Shown: positions 1 to 7,300 of the stretch, piece after piece | How positions within the stretch are numbered: position 1 is the first letter of the stretch | Layout: each line of letters begins with the position of its first letter | Origin: Bacteroidota bacterium | Lineage (GTDB): Bacteria > Bacteroidota > Bacteroidia > Cytophagales > Thermoflexibacteraceae | Reading direction: 5' to 3' | Length of the DNA: 36,978 bases | NCBI GenBank assembly: GCA_004292785.1 | Contig: RDXG01000201.1 | Location: forward strand, 1 to 36,978 | Notes under the pieces: generated by a model | Told to the model about the DNA's origin: nothing | The model's input: only the letters and a program-made list of their open reading frames with translations | Database searches by the model: none | Made by a program: the position numbers and the translations under genes

Positions 1-22
1 GGGAAATCCTTATGACAAATAA
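1..22 (+). CDS. 3' end of a further copy of the GIY-YIG-like small protein gene (partial)
   Basis: Read in the frame starting at base 2, the first codons give GNPYDK and a TAA stop at 20-22. The full gene at 500-1039 ends GNPYHK-stop, and both are followed by a 12-bp spacer (aatttaggaaaa here, aatttaagaaat there) and the start of a ~150-residue partner gene. This is therefore almost certainly the tail of another copy of that gene. Only six codons are visible, so the call rests on the shared sequence and identical spacing. Confidence 0.6.
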
Positions 23-34
23 AATTTAGGAAAA

Positions 35-487
35 ATGACTACATCTTTGGCAAATCGTTTTTATGAGTTTTCTAATTCGGCTATTGTTTGGCATGAAGTT
101 GAGAATAAACTTAAATTTAGAGAGATAGAACATTTATTGTGTGATCATCTGAAAATGAAAGATTATAGTAATGAAGTTAAAGAATATTTTTTTTTGTTTG
201 TGGTTTCATACAAACTAACGTATCAAATAAGCCATTTTTTTAACAAAAAGAAAGGCGTTTTGTGGCATGGTTTGGCTCTTGACTATGCCAAATTCGAAGC
301 GGCTAATTTGGAAGAGGCTTTGCAAATGCAAGCCGAACTTTATTTGCAAGGAATCAAGGATATTCCAAAAATTAGGGGAATGAAAAAAATTGCCTTCGAT
401 TGGGAACGCTTTTATGCAGATGCGAAAAACTTGTTTGAAAAACAGACTTGGATTAAAAAAGAAATCATTACACAAATTAGCGTGTAA
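35..487 (+). CDS. Hypothetical protein, candidate immunity/partner protein, copy 1
   Basis: This is a 150-residue, probably cytosolic protein with no signal peptide or obvious membrane helix; I do not recognise a named family. It is a paralogue of the 148-residue product of 1052-1498. From residue 67 (HFFNKKKGVLWHGLALDYAK) to about residue 127 the two are almost identical, the N-terminal 50 residues are clearly related (shared SAIVWHE, HLLCDHLK and KDYSNEVKEYFF), and residues about 53-66 differ. It lies 12 bp after one copy of the GIY-YIG-like gene and 12 bp before the next. Small, acidic-to-neutral, mosaic paralogues alternating with a putative nuclease are typical of immunity proteins, but that role is inferred from context only. 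It could instead be a structural partner of the membrane protein. Confidence 0.8.
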   Translation: MTTSLANRFYEFSNSAIVWHEVENKLKFREIEHLLCDHLKMKDYSNEVKEYFFLFVVSYKLTYQISHFFNKKKGVLWHGLALDYAKFEAANLEEALQMQAELYLQGIKDIPKIRGMKKIAFDWERFYADAKNLFEKQTWIKKEIITQISV

Positions 488-499
488 AAAAATTAATTT

Positions 500-1039
500 A
501 TGATTCAGGAATTACTCATAAAAACTGAACCAATTTTAGAACCAAAGTTCCCAGAACGTAATTGGACTAAAATTATCATTTTCTTGTTTTTTGTGTTGTC
601 TTTATTGATTTTGGCAAGTCTTTTTTTTGAAGATGTGGTCGAAAAAGATGCCAATGGAGTCTATGATTTGCGCCAAGAACGGAAGGATAAGTTTTTGAAA
701 GACAGCACAAAATTGAATGAGGAGTGCATACAATATGCTTTACTTGCTGTAGAAAATGGTTTTTATCCTTGTTTAAATTGTGCAAATAAAGACTCTATTT
801 TTCTGCTGGTGGGGGAAGTCTATAAGTATGGTTTCACTTGCAATGGCGAAAAAGTGCGTTATGGAAATAAGTTGGTAGATAGAAAACTATTTTTTGAACC
901 ACAACTTATTGGCAATATGCAACAATGTGTCGAGGCAGAATTGCGAAAAATCATTGAGTATCCTTTGTTGCCAGAGAATTTGAAAAGATTGCCTGTGGAT
1001 CGTTTGGCGCGACCTGCGGGAAATCCTTATCATAAATAA
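500..1039 (+). CDS. Membrane-anchored small protein with GIY-YIG-like C-terminal domain (candidate toxin)
   Basis: The 179-residue product has a short N-terminal cytosolic stretch, one strong transmembrane helix at about residues 23-43 (IIIFLFFVLSLLILASLFF) and a soluble C-terminal domain. That domain carries FLLVGEVYKYGFT (about 101-113), Arg120-Tyr121, acidic residues in QQCVEAELRK (Glu145, Glu147) and a closing RPAGN. This order of a strand, a Tyr-x-Tyr-Gly-x-Thr element, an Arg and a downstream Glu resembles GIY-YIG nuclease domains, and the GEV(W/Y)KYG ... PPGN layout resembles C-terminal toxin modules of Bacteroidota polymorphic toxins, as I recall them. There are several cysteines (76, 91, 94, 114, 143), including a CLNC pair. 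Neighbours on both sides are the paralogous ~150-residue proteins, and another copy ends at base 22. Nuclease activity and toxin role are inference; it could also be a membrane protein with a degenerate fold. Confidence 0.8.
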   Translation: MIQELLIKTEPILEPKFPERNWTKIIIFLFFVLSLLILASLFFEDVVEKDANGVYDLRQERKDKFLKDSTKLNEECIQYALLAVENGFYPCLNCANKDSIFLLVGEVYKYGFTCNGEKVRYGNKLVDRKLFFEPQLIGNMQQCVEAELRKIIEYPLLPENLKRLPVDRLARPAGNPYHK

Positions 1040-1051
1040 AATTTAAGAAAT

Positions 1052-1498
1052 ATGATAGACAACGTAAATCAGTTTTATGAATTTCCAATTTCGGCTATTG
1101 TTTGGCACGAATTAACACCAAAACTTAAATTTTGGGAAATGAAACATTTGTTGTGTGATCACTTAAAAATCAAAGATTACAGCAATGAAGTCAAAGAATA
1201 TTTTTTTGTATTTATTGTTTTTTCGTTGGGGGGCAAAACAAATCATTTTTTTAACAAAAAGAAAGGCGTTTTGTGGCATGGTTTGGCTCTTGATTATGCC
1301 AAATTCGAAGCGGCAAATTTGGAAGAGGCTTTACAAATGCAAGCCGAACTTTATTTGCAAGGAATCAAGGATATTCCAAAAATTAGGGGAATGAAAAAAG
1401 TAGCTTTCGATTGGGAACGCTTTTATGCAGATGCAAAAAACTTGTTTGAAAAACAGGGTTGGATTAAAAATACACCAAAAACACAAATTTTATCTTAA
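1052..1498 (+). CDS. Hypothetical protein, candidate immunity/partner protein, copy 2
   Basis: The 148-residue protein is the second paralogue of the 35-487 product. Residues about 65-125 match copy 1 nearly residue for residue, and the underlying DNA is nearly identical too, pointing to a recent duplication or gene conversion. The stretch at residues 52-64 (FVFIVFSLGGKTN) replaces a different one in copy 1. It starts 12 bp after the GIY-YIG-like gene and ends 11 bp before the carboxyltransferase gene, so the array is presumably transcribed into that gene. No recognised domain; the immunity role is inferred only from pairing with a putative toxin. Confidence 0.8.
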   Translation: MIDNVNQFYEFPISAIVWHELTPKLKFWEMKHLLCDHLKIKDYSNEVKEYFFVFIVFSLGGKTNHFFNKKKGVLWHGLALDYAKFEAANLEEALQMQAELYLQGIKDIPKIRGMKKVAFDWERFYADAKNLFEKQGWIKNTPKTQILS

Positions 1499-1509
1499 CA
1501 AAATAACCA

Positions 1510-3138
1510 ATGGACATCACCGTAAACAAAAACGAAGACGATTTGAAAATGCTCTGTTCGCAAGCAAAATTGCGTTTAGAAAAAATCAAATTGGGCGGAG
1601 GAAAGAAAAAAATTGAGGATCAACACGCACAAGGCAAACTTACCGCCAGAGAAAGAATCGATTTTTTGAGAGATGAAAACACACATTTTTTAGAATTGGG
1701 AGCTTTTGCGGCAGACAATATGTATCAAGAAGTTGGAGGTTGTCCCGCCGCAGGTGTGGTGGCAGGCTTGGGCTACGTGAGTGGCAGACTTTGTATGATT
1801 GTTGCCAACGATGCCACCGTAAAAGCAGGAGCATGGTTTCCGATGACCGCAAAAAAGAATTTGCGTATGCAGGAAATTGTCATAGAAAACCGAATCCCGA
1901 TCATTTATTTGGTGGATAGCGCAGGAATATTTTTGCCTTTTCAAAACGAAGTTTTTGCAGACAAAGAACATTTTGGCAGAGTTTTTAGGAACAATGCGCA
2001 AATGTCGGCAAGCGGAATTGTGCAAATTTCGGCAATTATGGGCAGTTGCGTGGCAGGCGGAGCATATTTGCCAATTATGTCTGACGAGGCAATGATTGTA
2101 GAAAAAACAGGCTCGATATTTTTGGCAGGTTCTTATTTGGTAAAATCCGCCATCGGCGAAACCATTGATAATGAGACACTTGGCGGAGCAACTACGCATT
2201 GCGAAATTTCTGGAGTTACAGATTACAAATTCCCAAATGATCAAGAATGTTTAAAAAATATTCAAAGCATCATCAGCAAAATGGGAGAAGAAGTAAAAGC
2301 AGGTTTTAACCGAATTAAATCCGAAGAGCCAACACTCGATCCTAAACAAATTTACCAAATTTTGCCCACAGACCGCACTAAGCCCTACGATATGCTCGAC
2401 ATTATCCAAAGAATTGTCGATAAGTCGGAATTTGAGCAATACAAAGAAAAATACGGTCAAACTATTTTGTGCGGTTATGCCCGAATCGATGGTTGGTCGG
2501 TTGGAATTGTGGCAAATCAACGCAAAATGGTCAAAAGCAAAAAAGGCGAAATGCAAATGGGCGGAGTCATTTATTCCGATTCTGCGGACAAGGCGGCGCG
2601 CTTTATTATGAATTGCAATCAACGCAAAATCCCTTTGATTTTTTTGCAAGATGTAAGCGGTTTTATGGTCGGAAGTCGGTCTGAACATGGCGGAATTATC
2701 AAAGATGGGGCTAAAATGGTGTCGGCAATGGCAAATTCTGTTGTTCCTAAATTCACAATTTTGGTCGGAAATTCTTATGGTGCGGGCAACTATGCCATGT
2801 GTGGAAAAGCCTACGATCCTCGCCTAATTTTTGCCTATCCAACCGCACAATTAGCAGTAATGAGTGGTGCGGCGGCGGCGAATACGCTTTTGCAAATCAA
2901 AGTTTCATCGATGAAAGCCAAAGGTTTGGAAATTACAGAAGAACTCCACAAACAATTATTTGACGAAATTAAGGCAAAATACGACCAAGAACTTTCCCCT
3001 TATTATGCGGCTTCTAATTTGTGGACAGATGGAATTATCGATCCTTTGGAAACCAGACAAGTTATTTCGATGGGAATTGAGGCAGCAAACCATGCGCCGA
3101 TCAAAAAAAGGTACAATGTGGGTGTGATTCAAACCTAA
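1510..3138 (+). CDS. Acyl-CoA carboxylase, carboxyltransferase (beta) subunit, MccB-like
   Basis: The 542-residue protein is the carboxyltransferase of a biotin-dependent acyl-CoA carboxylase, which moves a carboxyl group from carboxybiotin to an acyl-CoA. The N-terminus has the family's GGGKKKIEDQHAQGKLTARE start, the first crotonase-like half includes DSAGIFLPFQNEVFADKEHFGR and MGSCVAGGAYLPIMSDEA, and the second half has LQDVSGFMVG, GNSYGAGNYAMCGKAYDPR and AVMSGAAAANTLLQ. The FLPFQNEVF...HFGR signature is closer to methylcrotonyl-CoA carboxylase beta (leucine degradation) than to propionyl-CoA carboxylase, but substrate is not certain. Length fits the family. The biotin-carrying alpha subunit is not next door: upstream is the repeated cassette and downstream an unknown membrane protein. 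Confidence 0.93.
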   Translation: MDITVNKNEDDLKMLCSQAKLRLEKIKLGGGKKKIEDQHAQGKLTARERIDFLRDENTHFLELGAFAADNMYQEVGGCPAAGVVAGLGYVSGRLCMIVANDATVKAGAWFPMTAKKNLRMQEIVIENRIPIIYLVDSAGIFLPFQNEVFADKEHFGRVFRNNAQMSASGIVQISAIMGSCVAGGAYLPIMSDEAMIVEKTGSIFLAGSYLVKSAIGETIDNETLGGATTHCEISGVTDYKFPNDQECLKNIQSIISKMGEEVKAGFNRIKSEEPTLDPKQIYQILPTDRTKPYDMLDIIQRIVDKSEFEQYKEKYGQTILCGYARIDGWSVGIVANQRKMVKSKKGEMQMGGVIYSDSADKAARFIMNCNQRKIPLIFLQDVSGFMVGSRSEHGGIIKDGAKMVSAMANSVVPKFTILVGNSYGAGNYAMCGKAYDPRLIFAYPTAQLAVMSGAAAANTLLQIKVSSMKAKGLEITEELHKQLFDEIKAKYDQELSPYYAASNLWTDGIIDPLETRQVISMGIEAANHAPIKKRYNVGVIQT

Positions 3139-3160
3139 AAAATAACGTAAGACAACGTTG

Positions 3161-3181
3161 CTAATGGTCGAAAGACCTTAG
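3161..3181. other. Small hairpin with GAAA loop in the carboxylase/membrane-protein spacer
   Basis: CTAA-T-GGTC-GAAA-GACC-TTAG forms an eight-base-pair stem with one bulged T and a GNRA-type tetraloop, 23 bp after the carboxyltransferase stop. There is no T-run after it, so it is not a standard terminator; it may be an mRNA end-protecting or processing structure. The surrounding spacer is also rich in aacgtaa words. Confidence 0.4.
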
Positions 3182-3208
3182 TAAACGTAAACCTAAAAAT
3201 TTGAAAAA

Positions 3209-3222
3209 GACGATTGGTAACG
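3209..3222. repeat. Degenerate inverted copy of the arm of the hairpin at 4341-4380
   Basis: GACGATTGGTAACG here matches 13 of 14 bases of the reverse complement of 4344-4357 (GACGATTGGCAACG). The two copies are in inverted orientation on either side of the 3238-4200 gene. This could be a remnant of a small repeated palindromic element, or coincidence. Confidence 0.3.
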
Positions 3223-3237
3223 TAAAAAAACAAGAAA

Positions 3238-4200
3238 ATGCTTACAGATTATTGGGTAATTATTCAATTATTGGCACAAATTTGTTCCTTAATTTTGATT
3301 ACGATTGCCTTGCGATTTGGCATCATTTCCATTCGTTTTTGGAATGCAAAAAATGCCAATGAAGAACAACAAATTACGCTAGAACGCCAAGATTATTTAG
3401 TTTCTTCGATTGCGAAAATGGTTTTGAGTTTTCAATTTTTGGCTTTATTGATGTTTTTGGCAACCGTTAATTTGCATTTTCCAAACCTAATTCGTGGGGC
3501 AATGTGTGCCACAGGAACGCTATCTGCCAACGATTTTGGTTATCCTTTGCTGTTTTTGAAACTGTTTTTTGTGATTTTTGCTTGCATTTTTTCAGGCATA
3601 CAAAATTTGGATTCTAGCCAACCTGCCTACCCTTTGAGTCCGCAAAAATATGTTTGGCTTTTTCCTAGTTTTCTGTTTTTGCTTGCCGATCTTGTGCTGA
3701 TGTTTGCCTATTTTTCCAACATCAATCCTGACCTAATTACGACTTGTTGTAGCCTTAATTTTGTTACAGATTCAGAAAATCATTTCCTAGATTCTGGACA
3801 TTTTTTGAAGGAAATTTTGCTTTTATTTGCAATTTCATACATTTTTTTAATGATTTTTGCGCTTAAAAAAAAGCCAATTCTACAATTTTTTTCGGGATTA
3901 ATTTTTGTTTTTTCTGCGATTTATACGCTTAAATATTTTTTTGTCAAATACATTTATGGTCTTCCTTCGCATTTTTGTTTGTTCGATTTGTTTTTTGCGA
4001 ATAATTTTTATGTTGGATATTTGTTTTTTGGTTTGTACTATCTTTTGCTTAAAACATTGATTAACAATATTTTATATCATATTTTCAGAAAAAAATTAGC
4101 TTTAGATTTACCCAAAACAAACGTTTATGTATTAGTTTACGCCACGCTTATTTTTCTGATTCCTACTTTTTATTGGCTTTTTTGGAAAGGTGATTTATAG
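3238..4200 (+). CDS. Multi-pass membrane protein with paired cysteine motifs, unknown function
   Basis: The 320-residue protein has about eight hydrophobic segments spread over its length, starting at residues 5-30 and ending at about 296-316, so it is an inner-membrane protein. Between segments it carries cysteine-containing motifs: IRGAMCATGTLSANDFGYP (about residues 84-102), a Cys-Cys pair in TTCCSLNF (about 164-171) and LPSHFCLFDLFF (about 241-252). Motif patterns of this kind occur in membrane thiol-redox proteins and in uncharacterised membrane proteins of electron-transport neighbourhoods, but I cannot name the family. It sits alone on the plus strand, 99 bp after the carboxyltransferase gene, and ends before two hairpins. 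No function is assigned. Confidence 0.85.
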   Translation: MLTDYWVIIQLLAQICSLILITIALRFGIISIRFWNAKNANEEQQITLERQDYLVSSIAKMVLSFQFLALLMFLATVNLHFPNLIRGAMCATGTLSANDFGYPLLFLKLFFVIFACIFSGIQNLDSSQPAYPLSPQKYVWLFPSFLFLLADLVLMFAYFSNINPDLITTCCSLNFVTDSENHFLDSGHFLKEILLLFAISYIFLMIFALKKKPILQFFSGLIFVFSAIYTLKYFFVKYIYGLPSHFCLFDLFFANNFYVGYLFFGLYYLLLKTLINNILYHIFRKKLALDLPKTNVYVLVYATLIFLIPTFYWLFWKGDL

Positions 4201-4230
4201 CTTTCATAAGGATTTAACCCTATAAAAGCT
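4199..4230 (+). terminator. Imperfect hairpin overlapping the stop of the membrane-protein gene
   Basis: AGCTTTCATAAGG and CCCTATAAAAGCT pair with two mismatches around a six-base loop. The stem begins inside the stop codon of the upstream gene. No T-run follows, so termination is uncertain. Confidence 0.35.
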
Positions 4231-4340
4231 AAATTTCGTGATAACCGTTTTTGTCTGTGAAAGTGCTTAATCACTAAACCAAAGCCATTGTTTGTCTTCC
4301 AGATGTTGCAACCACATATTACTCTAATGATTTTGGGTTA

Positions 4341-4386
4341 AACCGTTGCCAATCGTCTTTTTCAGACGTTGGCAACGGTTATATTT
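4341..4386. terminator. Strong hairpin terminator between convergent genes
   Basis: AACCGTTGCCAATCGTC (4341-4357) pairs with GACGTTGGCAACGGTT (4365-4380), a 16-bp stem with one bulged T and a seven-base loop TTTTTCA. ATATTTTT follows on the plus strand. It lies between the plus-strand membrane protein gene and the end of the minus-strand CHAT gene and can serve both. Confidence 0.75.
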
Positions 4387-7300
4387 TTATTCCAAACCAA
4401 TCATCACAAAAGGCGACCAATATTTGGGTTTACTAAAACGTTCTTGTTTGCGTAATTCCTTTTTAGCATTACTAAATGCCAAACGTTTATCGCCTGTTTT
4501 GAACCATTCTTTGTAAAACAAAACCATCAATTCTTGGGTGGCGTTGTCATCCACTTTAAACAAGGTCATAATCACGTTTTTAGTACCTGCCACCAAAAAA
4601 GATCGCTGCAATCCTGCTACTCCGTCGCCTACTTTTAGGTCGCCTCGCCCTGTTTCGCAAGCGCTCAAAACCACCAACTCTGTGCCGTCCAAATTCATAT
4701 TTGCAACTTCAAAAGCAGTCAAAACGCCATAATCTTTGTTATAATTATAAACATTTCCGCCTGCCATCATATCTCCTGCATTTGCCAACAAAACCCCAGA
4801 ACGCAACAAAGGATTATTGACTACTTTTTGTCCGCCAAGTTCGTCTGCTTTGCTGTCTTCGATGTTTGGTTCAAAAAAACCGTGTGTAGAAATATGCAAA
4901 ATGCGCGGACTTTTTATTTTTAATATTAAATCTTCTTTGGCTGCGTCATTGGTCAAAAGCCTGATTTTGGCTTTTCCGTTCAATAAACTATCCAAGATAG
5001 AAACTTCTTTTTTTGTACCAGGAAGCTGTGTAATTGGTTTTTGTGTGATCAAATCCCATTCTTCTTTGGGCAAATCGTGGTAAAACAAAGGATTTCCAAT
5101 CAAAACGACTTCAGTTGTTTTGTTGCTTAGTTTGAGATTTTTGTTAAAAATTATACTATTTTCAACTAAATTTCCTGTACTTCCCACCAAAACAATATTT
5201 GCATCATCGATGACAAAACGTTTGTCTTTTTTTAACAAAGATTCAATATTGATCTGCGAATAAACTCCTGCAACCGAAAGATAAATCTTTGCATTTTTTG
5301 GCAAAAATTTATCAAAAGCCTCCCAATATTTTTTGTAAGATTCCATGTCGATTCGGTTATAAATCATCATATTTCTATAATATTTGAATGCTTTTTCTTC
5401 TAAATCTGCTCCACTTGTCAAACTGACAAGGATCGGATTCGATTTTTTGGGATCGAGCAATAAGGCTGCATAAATTACGGAATCGGTAAAATTGGTATCA
5501 AAATAACGGTAACGAATGATCTCAACCGCAAATTCATTTTCTTTGAGTAAACTTTTGATTTGTTGCCATTGTATTTGTTTTCCTTCGGATTCTTTGAAGG
5601 CATCAGATTGGCGGCTCAACTGTTTTTCCAAATCTTCAATTACATTTTGCAATTTTCGAGGATCAACTCCTTCTTGTTTTTGTTGTTCGGCATTCATACC
5701 AATTACTTTGATCAGATATTCTTTTTGTTTTTGCCATTTTTCGTAATTTCTGATCAAAGAATCATTGCCCGAACTCAAAATAGACTGTCTTACTTTGATT
5801 GATGAATTTAAAAGTAAAGATTTGGTTAGCAAAACATTATCATAAATTTCGCCCAAAAATTCTGCTTTATCTTTGCTCATTCTCATCATCAAATTGGTAT
5901 GAAATTCAAAATCCGATTTTATTTTGCTTGCATATTTATTTTTTTCCTGATCGCTAAGTGCGGGAAAGAAATCTCTGATGTAATTTTTATATTGTGCAAG
6001 TGCCAATTCTATGTTTTCCTGCGATTTTTTCAAATCGTTTTTGATGTAAAACATTTTTGCCAGACGGCTATAAACCTTGATGTTGTCTTCATGGGTTTTG
6101 CCTTTTAGTTTTCTGATCACTTCTTGTGTTTTTTTGTAGATTTGTTCCGCTTGATCAAAATTTCGTTTTTTTACTTCCAAATCTCCCAAAAACAATTCAA
6201 TTTCTGCACTTTGCGTATTTCGGTCTCCTAAAGTATTTTTCCAAAATTCGTTGGCTTGATTCAACAAATCTTTTGCTCTGTCTAGTTTGTTATCTGCCAA
6301 ATAAAAACGCCCTAACGAAAATAGTTCATCGGCATAAATTGGGTTATTTTTACCGAGATTTTTTTCAATAATTTGTTCAGCTTCGTTTAACAAACTTTCT
6401 GTGCCTGCCAAATCTTCGCCTTTGTTAATTTTAAATCTTGCTAATTGAGCCAAAGCGGTAGCGACTTGGATATGGTTTCTGCCAAAACCTTTTTCCAAAA
6501 TTTTGATAGCCTTATTCATTTCAGAAATTGCCTTGTCATAATCTCCAATACTGTTGTTTAATTCGGCATTTACAATGATTCCTTCTACGTTTCGCAAAGA
6601 AGTTTCGCCAAAAGTAGCCTGCGAAATTTCCAAAGATTTTTTCACATAGTCATCTGCTTTCGAATATTCGCCTAAGGCAATATTGAGTCGGGCAGCTTGG
6701 TTATATGTGCCAATTAAATATCGGCTTGTTTCTCCGTAGCGTTCTAAACGTTCTATGATGGCTTGATCTACAATTTTTTTGGCTTTGTCAAATTCGTCTG
6801 TTTTGATGTATAAATACGCCAATTCGTCAGGATTACTTGCCGAAGCATTTGAAACGCTGATTCTGTCTGCTTTTCTTAAAAAATCTCTTGATTGATCGTA
6901 AAGTCCTAAAATTGCATAAAAATTGGCTGCCGTTTGTAATGCTTTTGAGTTTTGTTCGCCAAAAACTTTTGCATCACTTTGTTTGTCAAAAATAGCTAAA
7001 GATTGATTAATCAAAGAATCGGCTTGATTATATCTGCCTTGCGACATTTCGAAACGAATAAATTTGTCTATTGCTGCTCCGTATTGCGGGCTATTTTTGC
7101 CAAATCGCCTTTCTGAAATATCCAAAATTCTTTTGATAATGTTGTTTGCCGAATCATAACGTTCCAAAGTTTCGTAATAATCGGTGATTTGGTACAAACC
7201 TTCCAAATAATGCGGATTATCAACCGTAATTCTTTTGCATAATTGCCCATAAAAAACGCTTTGGTAGATGGAATCACTTTTGGAAAATTTATTGGTGTAA

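Larger units (their letters stand above)
1..1498 (+). repeat. Tandem two-gene cassette array (period 1017 bp)
   Basis: Bases 1-34 match 1018-1051 with few differences, and 233-455 match 1244-1466 almost exactly, both offset by about 1.01 kb. The repeated unit is [GIY-YIG-like gene]-12 bp-[partner gene]-12 bp. One complete unit plus the 3' part of a preceding unit is visible, so the array runs off the left edge. Divergence is concentrated in the first half of the partner genes. Confidence 0.8.

Noticed and set aside
1690-2244. 184-residue minus-strand ORF in the carboxyltransferase gene
   Set aside because: It is antisense to conserved codons of the carboxyltransferase, with Cys/His-rich, non-protein-like composition and no recognisable motif.
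3139-3237. Short aacgtaa repeats as a CRISPR remnant
   Set aside because: Only a few 7-base words at uneven spacing, without a repeat of 24 or more bases or regular spacers.
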